Notes: a model not told the origin generated them from the sequence alone. Shown: positions 17,520-25,942, numbered from the stretch's first letter. The stretch: 64,000 nucleotides of DNA from DATLCF01 sp035526505 (GCA_035526505.1 DATLCF010000002.1:372001-436000); one strand, 5' to 3'. A program made the numbers and translations.

Positions 17520-17765
17520 ATGAAAACAGCAACCATAAATCAAGATTTTGCACTAGTGCTGCAACACATTAAAGAAAGTGGGGAAGAAGACCTGACCGGC
17601 TTGTCCGAATCCCTGCGGTTCGATAGGCGGCGCCTGGGTCACATCGTACAAGCCCTGCAGCACAAGGGCCTCATTGTTGTCAGCCGCGACGCCTGGATTA
17701 GGCTAAGCCGCAAAGGCCAACGTGTCATACGCTTTTACTGGCCCGAAGCCGCAAGCAAAGGATAA
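17520..17765 (+). CDS. Small winged-helix DNA-binding protein
   Basis: The 81-residue protein has a predicted winged helix: a DLTGLSESLRFDRRRLGHIVQ helix-turn-helix segment at about 23-43, then LQHKGLIVVSRDAWIRLSRKG as a wing. It is very like the MarR/PadR-type small regulators but lacks extra dimerisation helices. TACAAT at 17510-17515 lies four bases before the ATG. It sits 47 bases upstream of the response regulator, so it could take part in the same regulatory circuit. Its target is unknown. Confidence 0.65.
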   Translation: MKTATINQDFALVLQHIKESGEEDLTGLSESLRFDRRRLGHIVQALQHKGLIVVSRDAWIRLSRKGQRVIRFYWPEAASKG

Positions 17766-17812
17766 CAGCAGGCCTTAAGCTCTTTTTAAGCAAACTGCCT
17801 ATACTGGTACCC

Positions 17813-18487
17813 ATGAGAGTACTGGTTGTCGAGGATGAACACAAAATTGCGCAGGCTATTAAAGAAGGCTTGCAAGAAGAATCGTTTGCCGTGGACCTGG
17901 CATTTGACGGCCAGGAGGGCCTGAATGCCGCCCGCTACGAACCCTACGACCTGATTATTCTAGACCGCATGCTGCCAGGCGGCCTGGACGGTGCCGATAT
18001 TTGTGCAGTGCTGCGCAAAGAGGGCAAACACACACCCATACTGCTACTGACTGCCAAAGACAGCGTGCGCGACCGCGTGCAAGGGCTGAATGCTGGGGCC
18101 GACGACTATTTGGTCAAACCATTTTCGTTCGAAGAATTACTAGCACGCATAAAAGCTTTGCTGCGCCGCCCGCATGAAAGTTTGGGAGAAGTATTGCAAG
18201 CAGCCGATCTCACCCTTAATACTATTAACCACGAAGTCCAACGTGCCGGGCAGGCTATTCAGCTATCTAACAAAGAGTATATGTTGCTAGAATATTTGCT
18301 GCGCAACAAGGGCAAGGTGCTGAGCAAAAATAACATTATAAGTCACGTATGGGACTTTGACGCCGATATCCTGCCCAATACGGTCGAAGTCTTTATTACT
18401 TATTTACGCGGCAAAATCGACAAACCATTTGCCGGGCCGGTAATCATTCAAACCGTGCGCGGCTTTGGCTATAAAATAGAGGCTTAA
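17813..18487 (+). CDS. OmpR/PhoB-family response regulator
   Basis: In this 224-residue protein, the receiver domain (1-115) has acidic pocket E7-D8, phosphoacceptor D51, a conserved T/S near LLLTAKD and K104-type lysine in LVKPF. The C-terminal domain (about 125-224) is an OmpR-type winged helix ending in IQTVRGFGYKIE. It pairs with the histidine kinase that starts three bases after its stop. TATACT (17800-17805) lies seven bases before the ATG, so the operon mRNA is probably leaderless. The regulated genes are not evident. Confidence 0.95.
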   Translation: MRVLVVEDEHKIAQAIKEGLQEESFAVDLAFDGQEGLNAARYEPYDLIILDRMLPGGLDGADICAVLRKEGKHTPILLLTAKDSVRDRVQGLNAGADDYLVKPFSFEELLARIKALLRRPHESLGEVLQAADLTLNTINHEVQRAGQAIQLSNKEYMLLEYLLRNKGKVLSKNNIISHVWDFDADILPNTVEVFITYLRGKIDKPFAGPVIIQTVRGFGYKIEA

Positions 18488-18490
18488 ATT

Positions 18491-19504
18491 TTGAATATAA
18501 AACTACCAGCATTCTTAAAGCCAACCACCCTGCGCCTAGGTCTGTCGTACCTGGCCATTATTATGGTCATGAGCATTGGCTTTAGCGTAGTGTTTTACCG
18601 CGCAGCCAACCGTGAACTCACGCGGCAAGTGCCGGGGCCATCGTTCTTTTCGCATGCTGGCCCTGGGATTAGCTATGGCTATAACAACTTTTTTGAAGAA
18701 CGGCTGGCGGAAGGGCGCCGGCATTTGTTATTTAACCTAATATGGCTCAATTTAGGGGCGTTAGCAGTCGGTGCGGTCATCAGCTATGGGCTGGCACGCA
18801 AAGCCCTGGAACCTATCGAAGGCGCCATGGAAGCGCAAAGCCGCTTTGCCTCCGATGCCAGCCACGAGTTGCGCACCCCACTAGCCATTATGCAAACCGA
18901 GAATGAGGTAGCCCTGCGTAAACCCGGCCTGACCCTACCGCGCGCCAAAGAGCTGTTGCACAGCAACCTCGAAGAAGTCACAAAGCTCAAAGCACTATCT
19001 GACGGCCTGCTGCGCCTAACCCGCGAAGAACACGTTGATCTCGAGTTAAAAAAAATAGAGCTGCCGCCCATTGCCACCGAAGCCTTAAACCGCATACTCA
19101 AACCCGCTCAAGCCAAACATATTACTATTGCCGACGAAATACCGCATATACAAGTTATGAGTGACGAACCCAGCCTAACGCAGGCTATTACTATTTTGCT
19201 GGACAACGCCATAAAATACAGCGGCGAGGGCACGACTGTGCATATCAAGGCCTGGTCCCGCGGCCAGTACGCCTATGTGCAAGTGCGCGACCAAGGGCAG
19301 GGAATAGCCGCCCGCGATCTGCCCCATATTTTTGAACGCTTTTACCGTGCCGACCAATCGCGCAGCAAACAGCACGTGGACGGTCATGGCCTGGGCTTGT
19401 CCATTGCCCAAAAAATAATCGAACAACACCACGGCGAAATTGGTGTCCAAAGTACCCCAGGCAAGGGCAGTACATTCTTGATTAAACTGCCGCTAGCCAT
19501 CTAG
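18491..19504 (+). CDS. Sensor histidine kinase
   Basis: The 337-residue protein has two membrane helices (about 14-36 and 80-101) enclosing a short 43-residue extracytoplasmic loop, with no clear HAMP domain. A DHp domain carries H125 in the SHELRTPL H-box, and the HATPase domain carries N, G1 and G2 boxes (DNAIKYS, DQGQGI, GHGLGLSIA). It starts with TTG at 18491, three bases after the response-regulator stop. The small loop and Pro/Gly/Tyr-rich composition suggest sensing in or near the membrane. Its 3' end overlaps the convergent Fur-family gene by four bases. Confidence 0.95.
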   Translation: MNIKLPAFLKPTTLRLGLSYLAIIMVMSIGFSVVFYRAANRELTRQVPGPSFFSHAGPGISYGYNNFFEERLAEGRRHLLFNLIWLNLGALAVGAVISYGLARKALEPIEGAMEAQSRFASDASHELRTPLAIMQTENEVALRKPGLTLPRAKELLHSNLEEVTKLKALSDGLLRLTREEHVDLELKKIELPPIATEALNRILKPAQAKHITIADEIPHIQVMSDEPSLTQAITILLDNAIKYSGEGTTVHIKAWSRGQYAYVQVRDQGQGIAARDLPHIFERFYRADQSRSKQHVDGHGLGLSIAQKIIEQHHGEIGVQSTPGKGSTFLIKLPLAI

Positions 19505-19920
19505 GAACAGTTATCGCATAGTCCGCGGACTTCCAACTGGTGGTTTTGGGCAGTAAAGCCGTGTTTGGCCGCCAGGGCAGTAATGAGCGACTCGATCTCG
19601 GCCTCTTCAGTAATAGCCACAATTTTACCGCAGCCCAGGCAGCTGATGTGGTGATGGTGGTGGGTTAAAATATCGCTCAGCTCTATTTTGTATTTCCAGC
19701 CAATATATATGCGCTGCACAATACCCAGTTGCTCAAACAAGCTAATAGTGCGGTATAAACTGGCGCGGTCTATGTGCATTTTGGTTTTTAGGTGCAGCTC
19801 GTGCATGCTTTGTGGTTCTGAGCCCCACAACACCTCACACACCAGCTTGCGCGGTGTGGTTAGGCTGTAGCCTTTGTCTTTCAAAATCTTTTGCAATAAA
19901 TCTCGCGAATTTGCATCCAT
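19501..19920 (-). CDS. Fur-family metal-responsive repressor (Zur/Nur-like)
   Basis: The 139-residue protein has a winged helix (about 5-80) and the Fur metal-binding dimerisation domain. Five consecutive His occupy 87-91, followed by C94-L-G-C97, and C135-D-N-C138 completes the structural zinc site. The start at 19920 is preferred over an upstream ATG because TATATT on the minus strand (19934-19929) would leave a leaderless or near-leaderless mRNA. The upstream region holds TTGCAA-N5-TTGCAA, and the same element lies before the metal ABC operon. Autoregulation and control of metal uptake follow by inference. Whether the signal is zinc, nickel or manganese cannot be told. Confidence 0.9.
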   Translation of the reverse strand: MDANSRDLLQKILKDKGYSLTTPRKLVCEVLWGSEPQSMHELHLKTKMHIDRASLYRTISLFEQLGIVQRIYIGWKYKIELSDILTHHHHHISCLGCGKIVAITEEAEIESLITALAAKHGFTAQNHQLEVRGLCDNCS

Positions 19921-19941
19921 AGTGCATAAATATACCATAAA

Positions 19942-19958
19942 TTGCAACGTTTTTGCAA
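19942..19958. promoter_or_regulatory. Putative Fur/Nur-type operator 1 (TTGCAA-N5-TTGCAA)
   Basis: TTGCAA (19942-19947), spacer CGTTT, TTGCAA (19953-19958). It sits between the divergent Fur-family gene and His-rich gene. Its right half-site is placed as a -35 element, 17 bases before a TTTCAT sequence upstream of the His-rich start. On the other strand it is 18 bases from the TATATT of the regulator gene, so binding could block both promoters. The sequence matches the published Streptomyces Nur box pattern (tTGCaa-N5-ttGCAA). Confidence 0.7.
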
Positions 19959-19987
19959 AAAATAATATCATCTGATTTCATAGACAC

Positions 19988-20458
19988 ATGCCCGAAACAC
20001 TCCATGGCCATTCGCACAACCACGATCATTGCCACAAAAAACATGGCAGATTGAGCCGGCTTGTTGAGCATTGCGGACAGGCAGCAGTGGCACGCGTGCG
20101 TAACGAACGGGCAAAGCTGGCGCTGGCCGGGGCGCTGCGTATTGCTTCGCTGGCTATATGCCCTGGCGATGAAATCTATCCGTTAGCCCTCAAGGCATAT
20201 GTCCAGACCGGAGGGCATGCACTACAACACGAAAGCTATCACGATCCGCTTGCAGTTGTGCCCAGAGCAACCTCGCACACACGGCCCGCGTTGTTGCAAA
20301 GTGGCTCTGTACCGAGTGCTCCGCCCCAACCAGGCCCACAGCCTATGCCCGATATACAATTACCGCCGCAAGACATCCAAGAACAAGTGGCATGGAACAA
20401 TCTACAAAATGAATTAGCTTGTTTGCGTCCGTGGACTGTTGTTGCAGGAAAATTATAG
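19988..20458 (+). CDS. His-rich small protein of a metal regulon, possible metal chaperone or sponge
   Basis: The 156-residue protein has an N-terminal metal-binding stretch with His at 6, 8, 10, 12, 14, 16 and 19 plus Cys15, followed by a helical Arg/Ala-rich part (21-80), further His residues near 76-84, and a Pro/Gln-rich tail. There is no signal peptide or membrane helix, so it should be cytoplasmic. No known family is recognised. It lies between two identical-architecture TTGCAA operators, divergent from the Fur-family regulator and directly before the metal ABC transporter operon. A role in storing or delivering the imported metal is a reasonable inference. Confidence 0.65.
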   Translation: MPETLHGHSHNHDHCHKKHGRLSRLVEHCGQAAVARVRNERAKLALAGALRIASLAICPGDEIYPLALKAYVQTGGHALQHESYHDPLAVVPRATSHTRPALLQSGSVPSAPPQPGPQPMPDIQLPPQDIQEQVAWNNLQNELACLRPWTVVAGKL

Positions 20459-20461
20459 TTT

Positions 20462-20501
20462 TTGCAACACATTTGCAATAATTATAGTTCATCTGTACTA
20501 T
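20462..20501 (+). promoter_or_regulatory. Operator 2 and promoter of the metal ABC transporter operon
   Basis: TTGCAA (20462-20467), spacer CACAT, TTGCAA (20473-20478), the same architecture as operator 1. The second half-site doubles as the -35 box, exactly 17 bases before TACTAT (20496-20501). A repressor bound here would cover the -35 box. Unlike most genes here, the transcript would have a leader and a Shine-Dalgarno sequence (AAGGAAA) before 20522. Confidence 0.75.
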
Positions 20502-20521
20502 TTCATTCAGTAAGGAAATAT

Positions 20522-21439
20522 ATGAAAAAATTTCTCGCAAGTATGGTATTGCTGGCCTTATTGGGGTCGGGCATAGCATTCGCAATCAACCGTAGCACAA
20601 CCAGTAGCACATCTAACGACAAAGTGAGCGTGGCAGCCAGCTTTTATCCCCTGTACGATTTTGCCAAAAACGTGGGTCGCGGGCAGGTAAGCGCCGTAAA
20701 CATTACCCCGGCCGGGGCCGAGCCGCACGACTACGAACCTTCGCCCAAAACACTGGCTAATGCCCAAAAATCCGATGTGTTTATATACAATGGCGCCCAC
20801 ATGGAGCCGTGGGTGGACGGATTTTTGCAGGATTACAAGCACACAAGCGTCAAAGCCAGCCGGGGCGTTGACCTGCGCAAGGCTACTGACGAAGAAGACC
20901 CCAACAAGCAAGTGCAAGACCCGCACTTTTGGCTCGATCCGGTACTAGCCCAACACATTGTTGCCATTATTCGTGACGGGCTTATCAAAGCCGATCCGAC
21001 GCACAAAGCCGAATACACAAAAAATGCTGCCGTCTACACTGCCAAGCTGGCCCAACTAGACAAAGACTTCCAGGCCGGGCTAGCCAGCTGCCAAACGCGT
21101 ACCATTATCACGTCGCACGACGCATTCAGCTATTTAGCGCAACGATATAATTTGCAGGTAGTATCCATTGCCGGCATAAGCCCAGACGAAGAGCCAAGCG
21201 CCCAAAAGCTGGCGGAGCTGAGCAAACTAGTGGAAGATAAACACATCAAATATGTATTTTTCGAAAGTTTGGTCAGCCCGCGCCTGGCTGATACCATAGC
21301 AGCAGAGGCTGGTGCCAACACACTAGTGTTCGACCCCATTGAAGGACTAAGCAATGACAACCAAAAACAAGGCAAAAACTACCTTAGCGTCCAGCGGCAA
21401 AACCTTGCCAACCTCCGAACCGCTCTCGCTTGCCAATAA
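20522..21439 (+). CDS. znuA: Metal ABC transporter substrate-binding protein (ZnuA-like)
   Basis: The 305-residue protein has a signal peptide (1-21) and is a cluster A-I metal-binding protein. Expected ligands are H69 (in EPHDYEP), H135 (DPHFWLDP), H199 (SHDAF) and D271 (FDPIEG), a three-His plus one-acid set as in zinc or manganese binders. The His-rich loop of classical ZnuA is absent; a short acidic DEEDPNK segment takes its place. It leads the operon with ATPase and permease. The start is fixed by AAGGAAA. The true metal (Zn, Mn or Ni) is uncertain. Confidence 0.9.
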   Translation: MKKFLASMVLLALLGSGIAFAINRSTTSSTSNDKVSVAASFYPLYDFAKNVGRGQVSAVNITPAGAEPHDYEPSPKTLANAQKSDVFIYNGAHMEPWVDGFLQDYKHTSVKASRGVDLRKATDEEDPNKQVQDPHFWLDPVLAQHIVAIIRDGLIKADPTHKAEYTKNAAVYTAKLAQLDKDFQAGLASCQTRTIITSHDAFSYLAQRYNLQVVSIAGISPDEEPSAQKLAELSKLVEDKHIKYVFFESLVSPRLADTIAAEAGANTLVFDPIEGLSNDNQKQGKNYLSVQRQNLANLRTALACQ

Positions 21440-22139
21440 AGAGTTGTTGATTGACGTCGACAGCCTGTCGGTGCGCTTTGGTGCGGAAACAGTCATCGAC
21501 CGCATTTCGTTTTGTATACACAAAGGCGAGTTTATTGGCCTGATTGGCCCCAACGGTGCAGGCAAAACCACACTATTAAAGTCAGTACTTGGTTTACTGC
21601 AACCCACCAGCGGCAAGGTAAAAAAAGGGAGCGCCACCATCGGTTATATTCCGCAGCGCGGCGCACAATACAATGCCTTGGTGCCCATAAGTGTTCTTGA
21701 AGTGGTGCGCTTAGGTGCCGGTGGCTCCAAAGAGACAGCGATGCGTGCGCTGCAAGACGTACACATGGCATCTGTCGCCCACAAACGTTTTAACGAACTG
21801 TCCGGCGGCCAACAGCAACGCATATTTATTGCCAAAGCCCTAGCCGGCAACACCGACATCCTTATGTTGGACGAACCGGCCACGGGTATAGACGAGCGTT
21901 CGCAGGCCGAATTCTATGCACTATTACAATCGCTGCACCAAAAGGGCATTACCATTGTAATGGTGTCGCACGAGGTAGACACCGTGCTTACATTGGTAAC
22001 ACGCGTCATTTGTATAAACCATGCCATTCTGTACGATGGCCGGCCGCAACATTTCGAAGCCGACGAATACATGCCATCGTACTACAAAGCCCGGCATCTA
22101 AAGCTGCACCATCATCACCAAGGGGCAGGGCATGCCTGA
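21354..22139 (+). CDS. znuC: Metal ABC transporter ATP-binding protein (ZnuC-like)
   Basis: In this 261-residue ABC ATPase, Walker A is GPNGAGKTT (about 63-71), the signature LSGGQQQR lies near 149-156, Walker B (LMLDEPA) follows, and the H-loop (VSHE) lies near 205-208. The C-terminus is His-rich (HHHHQGAGH), which may bind metal. As annotated, it overlaps the substrate-binding gene by 86 bases, adding a 30-residue Thr/Lys-rich N-terminus. In-frame TTG codons at 21444 or 21447 would remove the overlap and give a normal ABC N-terminus, so the start is uncertain. Confidence 0.9.
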   Translation: MTTKNKAKTTLASSGKTLPTSEPLSLANKELLIDVDSLSVRFGAETVIDRISFCIHKGEFIGLIGPNGAGKTTLLKSVLGLLQPTSGKVKKGSATIGYIPQRGAQYNALVPISVLEVVRLGAGGSKETAMRALQDVHMASVAHKRFNELSGGQQQRIFIAKALAGNTDILMLDEPATGIDERSQAEFYALLQSLHQKGITIVMVSHEVDTVLTLVTRVICINHAILYDGRPQHFEADEYMPSYYKARHLKLHHHHQGAGHA

Positions 22140-22926
22140 AATATTCCAGTATTCGTTTATGGTACGAGCGCTGTTAGCCGGCCTAATCGTAGCCCTTACC
22201 GTGCCGGTGTTGGGCAGCTTTTTGGTAGCGCGCCGTTATTCGCTGATCGCAGACAGCCTGGCGCATGTCAGCCTGGCAGGGGTGGGGGCAGGGCTGTTGC
22301 TGGGCTTTTCCCCCGTGGCCGTGGCCGTGCCGGTCACCGTGGCTGGCGCCTTGCTTCTGGAATGGCTGCGCCAAAAGCGGCAGGTTAGCGGCGAAATTAG
22401 CCTGGCAATATTAATGAGCAGCGGCCTGGCTGTAGCTGTGGTACTAGCCAATCTGGCACACGGCGCAAACACCAACTTTACCAGCTATTTGTTTGGCAGC
22501 ATTGCCACCACCAGTAAGGGCGATGTTATTACCATTGCGGTTGTAGGCGTAGCAGCGCTACTGCTTATTGCAATTAACTACCGCGCACTGCTGCATATTG
22601 CCTTTGACGAAGATGGCGCCCGCATTGCCGGTTACCGCGTAACGTTGCTGAATTACACCTTAACCGCCATGACTGCTGCCGTAGTGGTGCTAAGCCTGCG
22701 CATAGTGGGTGGGTTGCTTATGAGCGCCTTGTTGGTCATGCCTGTGGTTACAGCCAGCCGGTTTGCCCACAGCTTTGCCCAAACTATAGTGCTGGCCATA
22801 GTTACAGCCATCGTCGCTGTACTTGCGGGATTAACCATAGCCTTTTACGCGGGCATAGCCGCCGGCGGTGCTATTGTGCTTTCGGCCCTGGCCCTGCTGA
22901 TAGTTGCTATGATCTGGAAAAAATAG
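22132..22926 (+). CDS. znuB: Metal ABC transporter permease (ZnuB-like)
   Basis: The 264-residue integral membrane protein has about eight hydrophobic helices and the ABC-3 permease layout. It starts with the FMVRALLAGL segment, has the conserved LVARRYSLIADSLAHVSLAG block near 31-50, and contains LRIVGGLLMSALLVMPVVTA near 188-207. It overlaps the ATPase gene by eight bases and forms the membrane part of the metal importer. Its stop shares a base with the GTG start of the next gene, so the hydrolase at 22926 is cotranscribed. Confidence 0.92.
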   Translation: MPEIFQYSFMVRALLAGLIVALTVPVLGSFLVARRYSLIADSLAHVSLAGVGAGLLLGFSPVAVAVPVTVAGALLLEWLRQKRQVSGEISLAILMSSGLAVAVVLANLAHGANTNFTSYLFGSIATTSKGDVITIAVVGVAALLLIAINYRALLHIAFDEDGARIAGYRVTLLNYTLTAMTAAVVVLSLRIVGGLLMSALLVMPVVTASRFAHSFAQTIVLAIVTAIVAVLAGLTIAFYAGIAAGGAIVLSALALLIVAMIWKK

Positions 22927-23699
22927 TGCAAACCTACCAGTATAAGGCGCTGCCAGAAAAAACCATACACATTCCCATTCCCAACACGTCACTGCATATC
23001 AATGCCGTACTGCGCGGCGATTGGTCGCAGCCGGTGGTTATTTTGGTGCATGGGCTGCGTGGCAGCAATATGGGCGTATTGCCATTCATGGGTGCAAAAT
23101 TTTTGAGCCAACAAGGCTTTGCCACACTGCGCGTTAATTTATACGATTTTGATACAGACACCCGCAATTTAGTCGATTGCACACTGCAAACACATGCCGA
23201 CGATTTTGATACTATCGTGCGTTATATTCGCCGCAAAAAAGCACCGACTGTGTTGGCAGCGGGCCATAGCTACGGCGGCCTGACTATTTTGCGCAGCACC
23301 GCCCAGCTGGACGGCGCCGTATTATGGGACCCCACACATCTACAATGTATTGCGCTATCCGATGCGCAGGAACATCCCCAATCACAAATAATTAAGAGCG
23401 CCAACGCAGCTATCTCGTTCAATGGCTATGGCCGCCTGGATTCGCTGCCTATGCGTAAAGAACGGCAGCAGTATCAAAACTTGGAGGACGCAAAGCTAAC
23501 TAACAAAGAATACCCGCTGCTATTTATCGCCGCAGGCAAGGGTATATTACTGCCATACATCAAACAATACTTTGCGGCAGCCCAAGAACCTAAAAAGCTG
23601 GTGGTTGTTAAGAATGCCAGCCATTCGTTATGCGACACTGACGACATACTTTTTGAAACATTCGACCAAGCTGCCCGATGGCTTAAAAAATATAGTTAG
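22926..23699 (+). CDS. Alpha/beta-hydrolase, last gene of the metal operon
   Basis: The 257-residue soluble protein has an alpha/beta-hydrolase fold: VHGLRGSN near residue 42 (oxyanion hole), GHSYGG near 115 (nucleophile Ser), and a C-terminal ASHSLCDTD with the probable catalytic His. The start is GTG at 22926, sharing a G with the upstream stop. Coupling to the metal transporter is notable, since hydrolases are not usual members of znu operons. Substrate and connection to metal uptake are unknown. Confidence 0.75.
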   Translation: MQTYQYKALPEKTIHIPIPNTSLHINAVLRGDWSQPVVILVHGLRGSNMGVLPFMGAKFLSQQGFATLRVNLYDFDTDTRNLVDCTLQTHADDFDTIVRYIRRKKAPTVLAAGHSYGGLTILRSTAQLDGAVLWDPTHLQCIALSDAQEHPQSQIIKSANAAISFNGYGRLDSLPMRKERQQYQNLEDAKLTNKEYPLLFIAAGKGILLPYIKQYFAAAQEPKKLVVVKNASHSLCDTDDILFETFDQAARWLKKYS

Positions 23700-23795
23700 T
23701 TGACAGTACAGGGGGCTAAAGCATAGGGGTGCCGGATATAGGATGGTGAACGATAAGGCTATTGTATTTTTAATATAATATGTTAAAATATATTA

Positions 23796-24524
23796 ATGTC
23801 AGAATTACCCCCTGTAACGCCCGATGAGATAGATTTTGCCCTGCCAGAGCATTTTCCTACTATTGCTGTATCTGTTGCGCTGGGCAATGCACTGCAACCC
23901 GGTCAACGCATAGACATTGATCCGGCCAGTTTGAATAAAGTGCTTATAGGCGAAGGTTTACCGCCAGAAGAACTAGACACGGTTAAGGTAACTTACGGGA
24001 AAGCAAAACCCGTATATCTTGATCCTAAGCGCGGCCGGGCCAACCCCTTGCCCCATGATCCTGACTATAAATATGGCATCGACATACTACTATCTAAAGA
24101 AGACCTCAAACTACAGCGTCCTGCCCCACCCCAAACCCATATTACCCACGAATCAAAACACGTAAGTGATTATAGCGCCTTGGGCCCTGATGCACTGCAA
24201 AGGAGAAAGCTCAAAAATTCTCTGAAAGCTTTGAGTATTTATCTACCAACTAGTCTCGCTGGCGCATGGTTACCATCGCCCTATATTCAAGAGCATATTA
24301 TTGCCCAAGATCTGCCACTAAGTGCAAGCTTACCGCTTTTCTTAGGTTCACTGGGAATCACAGCCTGGGGCGGAGCCTTGGTCGGTGCCAACATGGAATA
24401 CCGTCTGGTTTACAAGCGTGACACTTTAGAGAGACGTGCATACGAAGCCCAAAAACATGCAGACCGCTACCCCCTGGTTATGCAGATAACAAACGCTAGG
24501 ATAGGGCAGCCTAAACCGGCATAG
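23796..24524 (+). CDS. Small HExxH-containing membrane protein, unknown function
   Basis: The 242-residue protein carries a HESKH sequence (HExxH zinc-peptidase type) near residues 114-118 with context ITHESKHVSDY. It is followed by two hydrophobic segments (about 150-165 and 182-200) and a charged C-terminus. The family is not recognised. The first five residues (MSEL plus Pro/Leu) resemble the start of the secreted HExxH protein at 15982, but the remaining sequence is different. TAAAAT at 23784-23789 lies six bases before the ATG, indicating a leaderless mRNA. Catalysis is only inferred from the motif. Confidence 0.5.
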   Translation: MSELPPVTPDEIDFALPEHFPTIAVSVALGNALQPGQRIDIDPASLNKVLIGEGLPPEELDTVKVTYGKAKPVYLDPKRGRANPLPHDPDYKYGIDILLSKEDLKLQRPAPPQTHITHESKHVSDYSALGPDALQRRKLKNSLKALSIYLPTSLAGAWLPSPYIQEHIIAQDLPLSASLPLFLGSLGITAWGGALVGANMEYRLVYKRDTLERRAYEAQKHADRYPLVMQITNARIGQPKPA

Positions 24525-24616
24525 TATGCCGCTAATGCGCTAAAACAACCCCGCTTTAAGCATCCTTTAAATGTTCCGGGGCTACAATCGGGCCATATGT
24601 AATTAAAGGAATGGTA

Positions 24617-25942
24617 ATGAATGTAGCTACCAGGGGTGTGCGGAATGCGTTTCGCAATGTGATACGGACGGCATCGATTGTCGTTATTTTAGGATTAATC
24701 ATTGGCCTCAGCCTAGCCATGTTGGTGGCCCGGCAGGCGGTGGATGACAAAATAAGCTCGGTGCAGGCATCGGTAGGCAATACTGTTACGGTATCGCCAG
24801 CCGGTGTGCGCGGGTTTGAGGGCGGGGGCAACGCGCTTACCGAAACCAAGTTGGCGGCACTTAAAAAACTGACGCATGTAACGTCGGTGGATGAAACCCT
24901 GCAAGACCGGCTGACAAGCGAAAATACCAACCTGAAGTCGGCGGTTGAGGCCGGCGACCTGGGCAAACGCTTTGCCCAAAACGGCGGTACCTTCCGTATG
25001 GCAGCGCCTGGCGGCAGTGCGCCAGACATCCAAAGCTTTACGCCGCCGGTGTCGCTGCGCGGCACTACCAACCCGACCGACTTGTCCGAGGGCGGCGGCA
25101 CCTTTACGCTCAAAAGCGGCAAAACATTTGCCGGCAGCAGTAGCGACAATGTGGCGCTGGTGGGCAACAGTTTGGCTACCAAAAATAACCTTACCGTGGG
25201 TTCCACCTTTACCGCCTATGGTAAAACCATTACGGTAGCGGGCATCTTTGATGCGGGTAATACCTTTGGCAACAACCAAGTACTTATGCCGCTTAAAACG
25301 CTGCAGACATTGTCCGACCAAGCTGATGATGTAACGGGTGCTACCGTACATGTCGATTCAGTCACCAACATCGACAGCGTAACCACGGCCGTTAAAAAAG
25401 CATTGGGCGCTGATGCCGACGTAACCAACGGGGCAGAGCAGGCCAAACAAACCATCGAACCGCTCAACAACATCAAAACCGTGACCATGTATAGCCTTGT
25501 TGGCGCCGTCGCAGCAGGTGCAGTCATTATTTTGTTAACCATGGTTATGATTGTGCGCGAACGGCGGCGGGAAATTGGAGTCATTAAGGCTATTGGCGCC
25601 TCCAACCTCAAAGTCATGCTGCAGTTTATGACCGAGGCCGTAACCCTCACCACACTGGGCGCGATAATTGGCATCGCTATTGGCGCTGCGGCCGCTAACC
25701 CGATTACAAAAATGCTCGTAGACAGTAGTAGCGATAATGGACCCACACTGTCAGCAGGCGGACCGGGCCGGACAATTTTCCGGGGCGTGGGCGATAACTT
25801 TTCGTCTATCCATGCGGCTGTGGGCTGGGACATCCTGTTGTATGGCTTTGGCGCCGCGCTGCTGATCGCCATTGTGGGCAGCGCCATCGCATCGTACTTT
25901 ATTGCAAAGGTAAGACCCGCCGAGGTCATGAGGGCTGAATAA
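24617..25942 (+). CDS. MacB/FtsX-type ABC transporter permease
   Basis: The 441-residue protein has an N-terminal membrane helix (about 18-38), a large extracytoplasmic MacB-like periplasmic-core domain (about 40-280, Gly/Thr-rich), then three C-terminal helices that form the FtsX domain (about 293-315, 343-365, 412-435). A RERRREIGVIKAIGAS segment, a typical coupling-helix sequence, lies between the second and third helices. The start at 24617 is set by AAAGGA. It is coupled to the ATPase at 25942 and a DUF5666-like protein. Such systems move lipoproteins, peptides or toxic compounds; the cargo is unknown. Confidence 0.88.
   Translation: MNVATRGVRNAFRNVIRTASIVVILGLIIGLSLAMLVARQAVDDKISSVQASVGNTVTVSPAGVRGFEGGGNALTETKLAALKKLTHVTSVDETLQDRLTSENTNLKSAVEAGDLGKRFAQNGGTFRMAAPGGSAPDIQSFTPPVSLRGTTNPTDLSEGGGTFTLKSGKTFAGSSSDNVALVGNSLATKNNLTVGSTFTAYGKTITVAGIFDAGNTFGNNQVLMPLKTLQTLSDQADDVTGATVHVDSVTNIDSVTTAVKKALGADADVTNGAEQAKQTIEPLNNIKTVTMYSLVGAVAAGAVIILLTMVMIVRERRREIGVIKAIGASNLKVMLQFMTEAVTLTTLGAIIGIAIGAAAANPITKMLVDSSSDNGPTLSAGGPGRTIFRGVGDNFSSIHAAVGWDILLYGFGAALLIAIVGSAIASYFIAKVRPAEVMRAE

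Noticed and set aside
23700..23795. TTGACA sequence just after the metal operon
   Set aside because: No suitable -10 box lies at normal spacing; the next gene has its own TAAAAT box six bases before its start.
24713..25351. Minus-strand frames of 212 codons (and 216 and 237 codons nearby) inside the MacB-like permease
   Set aside because: They are antisense to a clear permease gene and have no domain or start signal; long antisense frames are common in genes of this composition.
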